Positions 22,413 to 31,934 of a DNA stretch of 64,000 nt are shown here, piece by piece. Position 1 is the stretch's first letter. Each line of letters begins with the position of its first letter. The stretch is taken from assembly GCA_963281255.1 (NCBI GenBank), contig OY725496.1, positions 3,100,001-3,164,000 of the forward strand, given 5' to 3'. The position numbers and the translations under genes are program-made. A model generated the notes under the pieces. The model did not search any database. It saw nothing but the letters and a program-made list of their open reading frames with translations, and was not told the DNA's origin. The DNA is from Aphrocallistes beatrix. Taxonomy: Eukaryota > Porifera > Hexactinellida > Sceptrulophora > Aphrocallistidae.

Positions 22413-23153
22413 GTAATCTTTCATATTACACAGTGGTTTAGAACCAAAGAATAGGAAAAAAATAGATCTCCTTTCCTATGATTTTATTCGATTACTTATT
22501 GTTTGAATAAAACTTGTTTCAATTTTCTAAGCAATTGAGTGCCTAGAAGCAGTACAATTACACTTACAAATATGCATGTTCATTTTAGCTAAAATTGTGG
22601 TTCCGGGGAATTCTAAATTTAACCCCTCAATTCAAATATAAGCAAAATCATTTTCTAACAATACAAGACGAAAAATTCAGTTTAGTTTATACATTTAAAG
22701 TATGCTGAAACCGAATAACCTGTTTTCATTCAAGTATTTTCAATATTTCAGTTGAGAAATTAAATTCTATACTTGTTGTTAACTTAGAATCAAAATTTAT
22801 TTGATAAAAAATTCAAAAGTGCTCGCAAAAGTAAACTTCACAAAACTTCAATTAGATATTGATACAATATACCCCTAACTAGATCTAAATTCATAGTTTA
22901 AACGGATATGCCCCGAAACAGTGCGCAAAGTAAGATTTTATATTGAATTCCATTGTCATATTTTTGTTGTTAGGCAAATTCCATTGTCAAATATTGTAAC
23001 TATGTAACAAAATAAGATATTATTCTTACAACCACACTCATCGTATTTCAACTCAAAGTATGAACACTATACCGATATTATAAATAAATGTCTGATGATG
23101 TAAAAAGCTTCAGTATTGGAATCTCTTAATCATTATTCATTGACACATTCCTC
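22413..23153. promoter_or_regulatory. Upstream region of the RAG1-like gene
   Basis: AT-rich 740 bp with no coding frame. It presumably holds the promoter of the gene at 23154; no specific site can be supported. A CACAGTG heptamer at 22429 has no convincing partner. Confidence 0.3.
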
Positions 23154-25181
23154 ATGGCTGAGAAGTTATCTTTCCCAAATTCCCGTATTGAATTTGCAAG
23201 ACTCTTAAAAGAAAATAACAATTGTATCTTGACAACGGTGAATTACCTACAACAAAACTTCGAATTAGATTTCGATAAGAAAAGTTTGGAATCAATACTA
23301 TTCAGAATTCGAGATAGGGTCAAGAAAGCAAAGAAATCTTTAGATTGTTTAGAGGGAGAATGGTGGCACTCTAACATTTCCACTGAACCAGAGGTGAAAA
23401 GAAATCGCATTTCTGACTCCCTTGAGTTGCCTTCAGACGACGAAGCAGAAGTAGCCACACTTTCTGTGACCCATAGGAAGACCCTTGATCATCTTTCCAT
23501 GCAACAGCAACGTTCTCGACTCTCAAGTGTGCTGGAATCTATCAAGTCACTCTCACTGATTGAGAATACCTCTGAAATCAAAATCGCGGCGCTTGCCTTA
23601 CAACTGTTATCCAATCTAACAGAGAATCGTGGGATAGCAAAAGTTTCAAAGTCAATCGTGTATGATAAGTTCCCCGGGCAATTCGGGAACATATTGAAGA
23701 AAGAACTGGATGTCAGCAAAGCGTTATTCCTTGTAGATATGTTAGAGATTGGGAGGAGAAAGTATACGAACCTACGCCATCACTTGCTATCTAGCGATAT
23801 TTATTTCCCTGCATATCATAAGGTTGTGGAACAAAGGAACAGCATTATTTTACGAAATATTATTCAATTATATTCCAGTCCTGCTACTCCAGTTGGTGCG
23901 CACGTACCATATGCACAATACGTCCGTCATACACTCGACCGAATCTTGTTCACCATACCGCCTCCTGCAGCTCAAGACTTTCCTCTGCGATTTCAGATTG
24001 CAGATGGACTAGATGGCTCCGGAAGTCACAGAATTTACAACCAGTCTAGCACGAATACAGAGACTAAAGCATACATCCTATTCTGTTTTAAGGCAGTGCA
24101 GATTACAACCTTCAGCGGTCGAGAACTCTGGAAAAACACCAGTCCGAATTCTCCCTTCACCCAGCGACCCATTTTCCTTCTCGCTGCGAAGGAAAATGAA
24201 AATAATATCAAGCAGTTCATGACCGATTTAATCAATCCAGAAACTGAGTTAATGAAGAATGAAGGATTTTCTCTTGGGGATAATCAACAAGTTCATATCG
24301 ACATTGTTCGGTCAATGTTTGATGGGAAAATGTCAGCAATTCTATCTGGAGCAGGTGGGGCAAGTTGCCAATTATGTACCGCTACTCACGATGAACTGAA
24401 AGATCGTGAATTGATAATACAGGGATTTCCTATCAATAGACACATCACTGACGCCATTCAACTATTTGGAGAAATCGAAGATAACGATTCTTTCTTTTCT
24501 CTACCCTCAAACGAACGTTATAACCTCACCCACGAACCAACTTCCACTATAAATATCCTTCCAGCATCTCCTCTACACTCATACACTTGTATCTTCAGGT
24601 GGTTTACTCTACTAGTTTATCATTTGAGCTGCGGTAAACTTACATGGTCACCAACATCGACTGCAGTTAAAAATTCGATGGTCTTTGTCAGAACTCTCGT
24701 ACAAGAGAAGACTGGTTTGAAGATAGACCAGCCTGATCCTAAGGGGGGTACTACCTCTACTGGTGGTGTTGCGCGTCGAGCTTTTTCCTCCGAGTCAAAA
24801 TTTATTGATTGCGTTTCGTCATGTGTTGCAATTGAGTACAGGGAGACACTTTCACAATTACATACACGATTGTCAGCTATTCTTAGAATAATAAATTCAG
24901 ACAGGAAGATACACACCGAAGAATTTGGCGATCTATGCACGAACACCTATCTCTTAATTCTGGACTCGTTTCCTTGGGCAGGCGTTACACCGACATTGCA
25001 TCGCGTATTAGCTCACTCAGAAGAAATTTTGAACGACTTGAATTTCGGACACGGCTTGAAATGCTTCTCTGAGGAAGGTTCCGAGGCTTGTAACAAGCTA
25101 ATAAGAAAGTACAGGGAGAATCTCGCTAGGAAGTGTTCATTTGAAGACAATGTGGTCGACATTTTTCTACTAATATATTAG
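23154..25181 (+). CDS. RAG1/Transib-like DDE transposase, intact 675 aa
   Basis: Single uninterrupted frame. The catalytic triad of the RAG1/Transib family is visible: Asp284 (FQIADGLDGSG), Asp390 (VRSMFDGKMSA) and Glu644 (SEEGSEACNKLIRKY). Spacings are 106 and 254; in mouse RAG1 they are D600, D708 (108) and E962 (254). The zinc site is also kept: C405-x2-C408 (CQLC), and H616 and H621 in HRVLAHSEE, matching C727, C730, H937 and H942 of RAG1 (HKTLAH). Residues 327-347 (WKNTSPNSPFTQRPIFLL) look Transib-like. There is no RING or RAG1-type N-terminus, and the C-terminus stops about 30 residues after Glu644. It lies within the Mutator-like element. No CAC-type TIRs or 5 bp duplication were found around it. 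It may be a captured gene, a Transib without ends, or the true transposase of the 8.3 kb element. Confidence 0.85.
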   Translation: MAEKLSFPNSRIEFARLLKENNNCILTTVNYLQQNFELDFDKKSLESILFRIRDRVKKAKKSLDCLEGEWWHSNISTEPEVKRNRISDSLELPSDDEAEVATLSVTHRKTLDHLSMQQQRSRLSSVLESIKSLSLIENTSEIKIAALALQLLSNLTENRGIAKVSKSIVYDKFPGQFGNILKKELDVSKALFLVDMLEIGRRKYTNLRHHLLSSDIYFPAYHKVVEQRNSIILRNIIQLYSSPATPVGAHVPYAQYVRHTLDRILFTIPPPAAQDFPLRFQIADGLDGSGSHRIYNQSSTNTETKAYILFCFKAVQITTFSGRELWKNTSPNSPFTQRPIFLLAAKENENNIKQFMTDLINPETELMKNEGFSLGDNQQVHIDIVRSMFDGKMSAILSGAGGASCQLCTATHDELKDRELIIQGFPINRHITDAIQLFGEIEDNDSFFSLPSNERYNLTHEPTSTINILPASPLHSYTCIFRWFTLLVYHLSCGKLTWSPTSTAVKNSMVFVRTLVQEKTGLKIDQPDPKGGTTSTGGVARRAFSSESKFIDCVSSCVAIEYRETLSQLHTRLSAILRIINSDRKIHTEEFGDLCTNTYLLILDSFPWAGVTPTLHRVLAHSEEILNDLNFGHGLKCFSEEGSEACNKLIRKYRENLARKCSFEDNVVDIFLLIY

Positions 25182-25274
25182 TAGACTTTAGCATATTGTA
25201 ATGAAAGTACGTATTGTTGTGCAATAATTTAGGTGTGGAGATAGGAAATAAATACTATACTGGGATGTCGCTGA

Positions 25275-25380
25275 AATGACAGAAACCTCCTAGGCTAATA
25301 TTGTTATATTCCAAATGACACCTCTCTACGTGTCCTGGAATCACAATTATAGCGTGTTAAAGTGTGCTCGATTTTAGGAA
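25275..25380. repeat. Extra partial TIR copy inside the right end
   Basis: AATGACAGAAACCTCCTAGG through GTGTGCTCGATTTT is repeated at about 25462-25564, about 187 bp further on, within the right TIR. The right end therefore carries a direct repeat of the central TIR segment, perhaps extra transposase-binding sites. Confidence 0.8.
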
Positions 25381-25410
25381 ATGTGAATATTTTTTCAAAT
25401 TTTCCATAAT

Positions 25411-25594
25411 TTTGCAATCTCATCATGTGCCACTGGGGTGTCAGATTGAAATGAAATTAAAATGACAGAAACCTCCTAGGCTAGTATTGTTAAATTCCAA
25501 ATGACACCTCTCTACGTGTCCTGGAATCACAATTATAGCGTGTTAAAGTGTGCTCGATTTTGTTAATTTATTTCGCTGCCAACTTTACACTCAT
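25411..25594 (-). repeat. Right TIR of the Mutator-like element
   Basis: The inverse reads ATGAGTGTAAAGTTGGCAGC onward and matches 17315-17498. The 9 bp duplication GTGAGCATG follows at 25595-25603. Confidence 0.9.
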
Positions 25595-25797
25595 GTGAGC
25601 ATGAGGATTCTGTTCAGTGCATTACTTTTGACAACCTCAGGTCATTAAAAATGAATTCTTGAAATTATTCCATGCTTTTTACCTACTCCTTGCTAATACT
25701 ATATTTATATTCGGAGTTATTCAATGATATACACTCAGTCAAATTATTACTTAGGGAGTAAAGTGATAACTTTCATATATTTTAATGAATCGTAGTA

Positions 25798-25864
25798 CAG
25801 TCGGTCCCGCTTAATATAATGAACTTTTGATCACTGAGGCTATGATATTAAGCGGGACTGACTG
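25798..25864. mobile_element. 67 bp MITE, TA target site
   Basis: CAGTCGGTCCCGCTTAATAT at the left and ATATTAAGCGGGACTGACTG at the right, flanked by TA. It is close to a minimal hairpin and is related in ends and inner ATTAAGCG motif to 4109-4286 and 59058-59241. Confidence 0.85.
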
Positions 25865-25971
25865 TATCATAATAGCTAAAACCAATGATAAATAAAAAGA
25901 ATGGCGAATCAAAATACTATAATTATAGTAAATACATTGTACATATATAACTATATATTTTCAAATTACGA

Positions 25972-26055
25972 TGGACTAATATAAAAGTATGGTATCAAGT
26001 TACGATAGAAGTTGTGCATCCATGGTGGTTATCAAGTTACGATGAAACAGAACAT
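25972..26055 (-). repeat. Inverted copy of the 2735-2820 repeat block
   Basis: TTACGATGGACTAATATAAA, GGTATCAAGTTACGAT and CCATGGTGGTTATCAAGTT occur in inverse order to 2735-2820. It joins the end of the integrase fragment at about 26056, as expected if such arrays mark the ends of the same family. Confidence 0.6.
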
Positions 26056-26900
26056 ACGACAACAAGTATGTGATGAAATCCAAAAGAGTTAGGCATATCA
26101 CACCAGAGTTGCACGCGGGCCGAAATTTGTAACCGCGGCCCGCAATTTTAAGTTAACCCGGCCCGCGGCCCGAACTAAATTATTCGGCCCGCAAGAAGCC
26201 CGCAACAAAATTATTCGTCCCGCAAGAAGCCTGCATAAATATTTTTGGTCCACTTTGTTAGTTACTAACATTAGAGAGACACTTAGGGAATCCTTTTATG
26301 GGAGTGAGTTTCTGCAAACACAAATAAGTGGAAACTAAAGTTCCATTTACAAAGTATTCCTTAATTGGTACCTCGTGATAATTAAAAACATCTTCTCGGT
26401 TGTCATCGCGGGGAGTCCTGCCAAGATTTCCGGGCCGCGGAGCCCGCAAACTATTATATTCGGCCCGCACGGCCCGCGGACCTGCGGGCCGGGTTGGCCC
26501 GCGTGCAGCTCTGTATCACACACAAGATCAATTCCGCAATGGGCCAAGGTTCTTCAGGTGGAGGGATTTGTTGCAGTTCTCGTTGAGGCTGAGGTGGGAG
26601 TGGAGCGTTCAACTGGCATTGATGGCATATTTTCACCTGCAAAAATAAGAAAATTCAGCACTAGAAACTTAAAAGGTTAAATATGTTATAGAATATACGC
26701 TTCAATACTTAGATAGTCTTCAACATCTTTGTACAAACCAAGCCAAGTATATTTCGCATGAATGGCATCGGTAGCTGTCCTTGCTCCGGTAAGAGTCCAA
26801 TCGTGATGGTGCTGAATGATACCCAAAACTTCAAAATGGAGAGGAATTTGGAGAAATGTTTCATTCCCATTCCGATCACAAAAACTAAAAGATATCAATG
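26056..26900 (-). pseudogene. Ginger-like integrase fragment split by a hAT MITE
   Basis: The minus strand encodes the zinc finger region (HHHDWTLTGARTATDAIHAK, then ICHQCQL) in two pieces separated by a short intron. Next comes the start of the integrase core (GIDLVCD), which resumes beyond the inserted MITE as MPNSFGFHHILVVVC. The same residues and exon order occur at 10174-11622. It ends abruptly at the repeat block near 26055, so the rest of the gene is missing. Confidence 0.75.
26104..26513. mobile_element. hAT-type MITE, 8 bp target duplication
   Basis: 410 bp, ends CAGAGTTGCACGCGGGCC and GGCCCGCGTGCAGCTCTG, flanked by TATCACAC at 26096-26103 and 26514-26521. Rich in CGGCCCGC repeats, which create spurious open frames. 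It interrupts an integrase exon. A sister copy lies at 62005-62347. Confidence 0.9.
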
Positions 26901-27311
26901 TGATCGATCTAACCAGGTTAGCATGAAGTAATGTGAATTTGGATTAGTTCTCATTAATTTTCAAATTCATTCTTACAAATTGTATAATAATTTATTAATT
27001 CAAACGTGTATTCGTATTGATTTCAAAATTTAAGTTTAGGTGTCGGTTGAACATTAGAAATACTGAATCAAAATTGGCAAATTAGAGTGTATCTCACCTT
27101 GATTGTATCTCAATAGTATCTCACTTAATTAAACTAACAATACATTCTAAATACTACAACTTTCATTTAGATGCAATTATCAAAATTTTTTTTCTCCTCC
27201 CCCACACTTTTTTGAATAGATGTATGCCCTTGATAGCAATTAATTGACTGAAGTGGAATAGACAAAATTCTCGAACATATGCAAATATATAAACACAATA
27301 CGAGTAACAAC
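26901..27311. other. Spacer, no gene recognised
   Basis: AT-rich sequence between the integrase fragment and the 3' end of the minus-strand NHL gene. It presumably includes that gene's 3' untranslated region. Confidence 0.4.
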
Positions 27312-28607
27312 TTATAGGACTTGAAGCATATTCTCCTCTTTCCAATCCACTATAATTATCCTTTTATTGTAGTCTACTGATATACCTTGAGGGTACCATA
27401 AATCTCCTGCTTCCCTCTTTCCCTCTCTGCCAACATTCTGTATCAGGATTCCGTCTTGAGAAAATATTCTGATACAGTGAGCACAATAATCGCTCACCAG
27501 AATATTCTCATAAGAATCTAAGCAGAAGTACCAAGCATGCTTGATGTAGTTTCCTGTTACTAACGAGCGTATGAGCGTACCATCTAGCTTGAATACTTGA
27601 ACTGGATCAGGATGGTAGTTATTAACACAATAGTTGAATAGTACAAACATTTGTTGTTTGTGCAGGCAGATAACTTGAGGAGTTGTATCTTCATTAAATG
27701 AGATAGCCTCCAGAATAACCTTCTTAGTAGGCTTGAGGTTGAGATCAAATATCTGTACTGTTCGAGTCTTACTGATACAAGTGTAGATATCCAACTCTTC
27801 TATGGATATCCCGCGTGCTGGAGTGCCAAGTGTCACTTTTTTTATTGTTTCTCCTTTTTCGTTTAGCTTGAGAAAATACTTGGTGAGGAAACTTGTAGTC
27901 AGATATATGTGGCCTTTATGAATTTTCATGCTGCGGCAATGTTTCACCAGTGGATTTCGTAGAGTTGAACAGTGCTTTCCCTCACTCGTGAAGACTTGTA
28001 TTCTCCCATTTTGATTATAAAATTCTCCAACATAAATCAGCTGGCTGGTGGGATCTATACAGACTGCTGTAGGGTAGTATAAATGATCATCTTCTTCACC
28101 TTCCTTAACCTCATGCCAGATAGGTAGAGTCCTGCAAGCGTATGGATTAGGGAGTTTCAGAATGCGACACTTCTCTCCCAATGTCTTCTCTATCTCTTCC
28201 ATCTCGCAGCTGACCGACACATAAGGGAACGCAATCTGTTCTGAGATGATCTTCTCCATTTCTTCTTTGATGTTCTCAAGATGGTTTTGTACCAACGCGT
28301 TTAGTCTGTTGGCATTCAGCTCCCTCTCAGTATCATCTCTGTTCTTTGTCAGCTGTTCCAAGAAATCTGTTCTCTCGTTGATTTTAACTGTAATTTCAGC
28401 AGGGATGGCATCCAGCTCTGCCAAGAGTGCCATTTCTCTTTTTGCCACCATTTGGTGAATCTGTCTAAAAGTGTTCCTGAGATGTTTTTTCCTCTCTGCC
28501 ACTTGTTGAGTCAGATATTCTAGAGTCCTTGTCAAATCTGTGAGTGAGATTTGTCGGGGATTTTGAGTGGTTGCAATTACTGGTGCTTCTGGATACCTTG
28601 CTGCCAT
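27312..28607 (-). CDS. Coiled-coil plus NHL-repeat protein, 431 aa
   Basis: Intact single-exon frame. Residues 20-150 form a long, charged helical region typical of a coiled coil (LTQQVAERKKHLRNTFRQI; NHLENIKEEMEKI). Residues 175-431 form a six-unit NHL-like propeller; its repeats include LIYVGEFYNQNGRIQVF, ILVSDYCAHCIRIF and IIIVDWKEENMLQV. This is the C-terminal layout of TRIM-NHL proteins without RING or B-box, so it lacks the ubiquitin-ligase part. Such proteins may oligomerise through the coil and bind ligands through the propeller; the partner is unknown. A fold-back element starts only about 60 bp upstream of the start codon, so promoter elements may lie inside the transposon or be displaced by it. 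Confidence 0.8.
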   Translation of the reverse strand: MAARYPEAPVIATTQNPRQISLTDLTRTLEYLTQQVAERKKHLRNTFRQIHQMVAKREMALLAELDAIPAEITVKINERTDFLEQLTKNRDDTERELNANRLNALVQNHLENIKEEMEKIISEQIAFPYVSVSCEMEEIEKTLGEKCRILKLPNPYACRTLPIWHEVKEGEEDDHLYYPTAVCIDPTSQLIYVGEFYNQNGRIQVFTSEGKHCSTLRNPLVKHCRSMKIHKGHIYLTTSFLTKYFLKLNEKGETIKKVTLGTPARGISIEELDIYTCISKTRTVQIFDLNLKPTKKVILEAISFNEDTTPQVICLHKQQMFVLFNYCVNNYHPDPVQVFKLDGTLIRSLVTGNYIKHAWYFCLDSYENILVSDYCAHCIRIFSQDGILIQNVGREGKREAGDLWYPQGISVDYNKRIIIVDWKEENMLQVL

Positions 28608-28669
28608 TCTTTTTTCCGTTCTTTGTTAATTAACTAAATAGTCAGTTTGTAAGTCTATTTATACAGTAC

Positions 28670-30469
28670 CATAGCCTACTATATATAAGGCCTAAGAGTA
28701 ACTTAACCAGGGATGCGGTAGAAGATGGATGAAGAAATCCATGAGCTGCCTTAAATCATTAACAAAGCACAATAGAGCTTAGGAATGTATTACCAGCATA
28801 TATAAATATGGTGTCAAAGCACCCATATCCGTTGTTAAAATTTAGATTAGCCATCAAATGATTGCGCAACAGGTTATATTTGGGTCAAATTTAGTGATTT
28901 TCAGAGGCCATTTAAGGGCACTTCTAAGTGTTTTTATTATAAAGTTTTTCGCATAGAACTGAGAAGTGAATGTGTTAATAGCTACTTTTGGGAACTTATT
29001 TCATTACAAGATCCGCCATTTTCTAATATATTCAAAGTTCTCCATAGAATTTGTATTACAATAAAATCGATGATAAGTCAAGAAATATTTACTTTTTGAC
29101 AAAGAGATGTTTGAGGAACCTATATATTATCATATATATCCTTTCATTTAAGATTATAATAGATTATATATCTTCAATTGTTTTTAAGCATTGACATCGA
29201 GCACTTTCGAGGCCATAAAGAGGTTTGATGAACTTTACCTACAATATACTATAACTTACGAACTAATGGTCGGATCTGAACAAATTTTGTTTTTAAATGT
29301 TCAGAATTCTTTTCTATACACAATAGCTAATATCACAACGGCCATTTCCGAGCATTTTAGAAAGGAAGTCCCTCATAAAGATATTTTTGATTGGATTTTA
29401 AGTGCCTCTTTTTCTAAATTCATCTGTTTTATAATATTTGGGGCCAAAACCATTTTGAGGTTCGTATAATTGAAAAAATATCAGATAAGTTAGAAAATAA
29501 TTGATGAATGCGCCGCAAAACCACGAATTACTTTCCGATTTTTAGTACGACTGAGCTTTAGGTGCTCAGTTTTAGAATATCAAAATAAGTACCGTCCAAC
29601 AAGTACGATTAGATGGTAGACTACTCAATAATCCGATGGAATTAGCAATAAAAAATTTCACCATTTGTTTTTATGTCAGGCGATGTTTTTCGAGGGCGGT
29701 ATCCTTAATACTAAAAATTTGGAATTTTTTCATGGAATGTTCTTACATTCCAGTGTTGCTATGGAAACGTGTTTTGGTCAGTTGGGGCTATATCTTGAAA
29801 ACAACGATAGCTAGACATTCAAATTTAATCCCATTTGATAGCAAATAAGCTACTTCCTATTTAGCTATAATACAATTTATGTGTCTAAATTCAATGGTTT
29901 ACGAGATATTTGACAAATTACCAAATGTGACCAATATGATAAATTGTCTAATAACTCGTAGATTATTGAATTAAGACATATAAATTGTATTATAGCTTAA
30001 TAGGAAGTAGCCTATTTGCTATCAAATGGGATTAAATTTGAATGTCTAGCTATCGCTGTTTTCAAGATATAGCCCCAACTCACCAAAACACGTTTCCATA
30101 GCAACACTGGAATGTAAGAACATTCCATGAAAAAATTCCAAATTTTTCGCATTAACACATTCACTTCTCAGTTCTATGCGAAAAACTTTATAATAAAAAC
30201 ACTTAGAAGTGCCCTTAAACGACCTCTGAAAATCACTAAATTTGACCCAAATATAACCTGTTGTACAATCATTTGATGACTAATCTAAATTTTAATAACG
30301 GATATGGGTGCTTTGACACCATATTTATATATGCTGGTAATACATTCCTAAGCTCTATTGTGCTTTGTTAATGATTTAAGGCAGCTCATGTATTTCTTCA
30401 ACCATCTTCTACTGCATCCCTAGTGCCAAATTCGCAAGTTACTCTGAGGCCTTATTATAGTAGGCTATG
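28670..30469. mobile_element. Fold-back element 2, 7 bp target duplication
   Basis: Arms of about 330 bp (left) and 760 bp (right) with inverted ends CATAGCCTACTAT and ATAGTAGGCTATG, flanked by ACAGTAC at 28663-28669 and 30470-30476. The right half is itself largely palindromic around 29930. The left arm is interrupted by a separate repeat (about 29000-29700). It is related by ends and several inner phrases (TTACCAGCATATATAAA, GATTGCGCAACAGG) to 21340-22405. No coding frame. Confidence 0.85.
29000..29706 (+). repeat. Dispersed repeat C, copy 1
   Basis: Matches 38620-39335 from the TTTGG...TATTTCAT region to GGGCGGTATCCTT. It is inserted in the left arm of fold-back element 2: the inverse arm is continuous here (GTGTTAATGCGAAAAATTTGG read inversely). 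No terminal inverted repeats or coding domain; open frames inside are not conserved. Confidence 0.65.
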
Positions 30470-30488
30470 ACAGTACGTATTCTTAGAT

Positions 30489-30721
30489 GGGCATGCCTAA
30501 TTTACGGAACGGGACAGTCCCGTAAAATCTAGATGTCTAATTTACGAGACGGGACGGCATCCCGTCCCGTAAATTAGGTATCTTAACTCGTCCCGTCGCG
30601 TAAATTAGGCACCTTTTCTGCCCCGTCCTGTAAATTAGGCACCTTTTCTGTCCCGTCCCGTAAATTAGGCATCTAGATTTTACGGGACTGTCCCGTCCCG
30701 TCCCGTAAATTAGGCATGCCT
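30489..30721. mobile_element. MITE with 9 bp target duplication (GGCATGCCTAATTTACGG ends)
   Basis: Inverted ends GGCATGCCTAATTTACGG and CCGTAAATTAGGCATGCC, flanked by TTCTTAGAT at 30480-30488 and 30722-30730. The 9 bp duplication points to a Mutator-type transposase. The centre has four GTAAATTAGG(C/T)A units spaced by CCCGTCCCG stretches. Confidence 0.85.
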
Positions 30722-30934
30722 TTCTTAGATTATTAATAGAACTAATTTCTAGCTAAATTTAGGATTTAAACATATTAAGTTATCCCATTACACATACAGT
30801 ATACTACCAATTAAGCCCTCCTTGGAGATATCATTATGTACATACCGTTATTCTTTATTCATATACGTATAGTATATTAATGCTGGTATATGATTATAAT
30901 GATTTTCAAATTTCCAAATGAATTTGTAATCCGC

Positions 30935-31419
30935 TTCTTCAATCAATTCGTTACAGATATATATACGTATATATAAATAGATAAATAAATAAATCCTTAC
31001 TGTTAAAACTCGATTAATGTATATTTATTTATTTATTTATACAAGCGCGCTTCGCTTGCTTGCGCTGCTACAAGTTAAGCAACACAGTTATTCGGGCATA
31101 ACTCAGCCATTATAGGAGATAGGAGGCTGAAATTTTAATGGAATCTGTATAGTAACATACCTCACATATGATGAGACTATCAACAAAAAATGATGACTTA
31201 TCACTCTGTGATGACGTCATCATTACTAATCAAAATTTTAAAAATTGACAATTTTGGTGTTTTTTCGAGTGATATCGATTTTAAATCTAAGATGGACATA
31301 TTTAGAGATGATATCTCCCTTATAATTAACCAATGTCACCTCCAGGCGACCGAAGGGAGCCTCCGGCGGACACAAAGTGTCCGCCAGCCGCGCAGCGCAA
31401 GCAAGCGAAGCGCGCTTGT
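30935..31419 (+). mobile_element. Family A repeat copies, rearranged
   Basis: A short inverted fragment (CTTCAATCAATTCGTTACAG) is followed by a head (TCCTTACTGTTAAAACTCGA), an inverted tail starting ACAAGCGCGC at 31034, and a forward body to 31419. The last part is bounded by 28 bp perfect inverted ends, ACAAGCGCGCTTCGCTTGCT... and its inverse. This could be a true TIR form or the fusion of two oppositely oriented copies. Confidence 0.65.
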
Positions 31420-31436
31420 ATATATATATATCTATA

Positions 31437-31927
31437 TATATCTGTAACGAATTGATTGAAGAAACTGCCAGTCCAGAAAGCTGATTTTTGGCATGTGGGA
31501 GTATTTTGGCTATAGCTCCAGTAAGTTCTGAGCTCAGACGAAAATGTCGACTCATCATGGAATTATGACGTCATTGTCACATTTTTATATGTTAATCAAT
31601 ACAGTTATTCGAGCATAACTCAGCCATTATAGGAGATAGAAGGCTGAAATTTTAATAGAATATGTATATTAATACATCTCACATATGGCACAACTATCAT
31701 CAAAAAATGATGACTCATCACCCTGTTATGACGTCATCATTACGCATTAAAATTTAAAAAATTGGTGTTTTTTCGAGTGATATCGATTTTAAAACTAAGA
31801 TGGACATATTTAGAGATGATATCTCCCTTATAATTAACCAATGTCACCTCTAGGCGACCGAAGGGAGCCTCCGGCGGACACGAAGTGTCTGCTAGCCGCG
31901 CAGCGCAAGCAAGCGATGCGCGCTTGT
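31437..31927 (+). mobile_element. Family A repeat copy, forward
   Basis: Begins CTGTAACGAATTGATTGAAG after a short TA run and continues directly from the previous copy. It has a complete body and a GC-rich hairpin tail ending GCGCGCTTGT. Confidence 0.75.
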
Positions 31928-31934
31928 AACTAAT

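Larger units (their letters stand above)
17315..25594 (+). mobile_element. 8.3 kb Mutator-like element with long TIRs and 9 bp target duplication
   Basis: Bounded by 184 bp inverted repeats (17315-17498 and 25411-25594; only a handful of mismatches) and by a perfect 9 bp direct repeat GTGAGCATG at 17306-17314 and 25595-25603. Long TIRs plus 9 bp duplications are hallmarks of Mutator-like elements. Inside, in order: a decayed DDE transposase fused to an OTU domain, a fold-back element (21340-22405), and an intact RAG1/Transib-like transposase. Part of the TIR is repeated again just inside the right end (25275-25380). Confidence 0.85.

Noticed and set aside
22429..22435. CACAGTG, identical to the RAG recombination-signal heptamer, upstream of the RAG1-like gene
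   Set aside because: No nonamer at 12 or 23 bp spacing, no inverted partner downstream of the gene and no 5 bp duplication. A 7-mer is expected by chance.
26040..26070. TGTTGTCG (inverse) as a Ginger terminal repeat
   Set aside because: Those bases encode HILVVVC of the integrase fragment, so they are coding, not an element end.
26375..26680. Overlapping 60-100 codon frames on both strands
   Set aside because: Created by GC-rich CGGCCCGC repeats of the hAT MITE; no domain and no conservation with the sister copy.
30489..30721. Regularly spaced repeats resembling a CRISPR array
   Set aside because: Units are inverted as well as direct, and the block is bounded by TIRs and a 9 bp duplication; the genome is eukaryotic.
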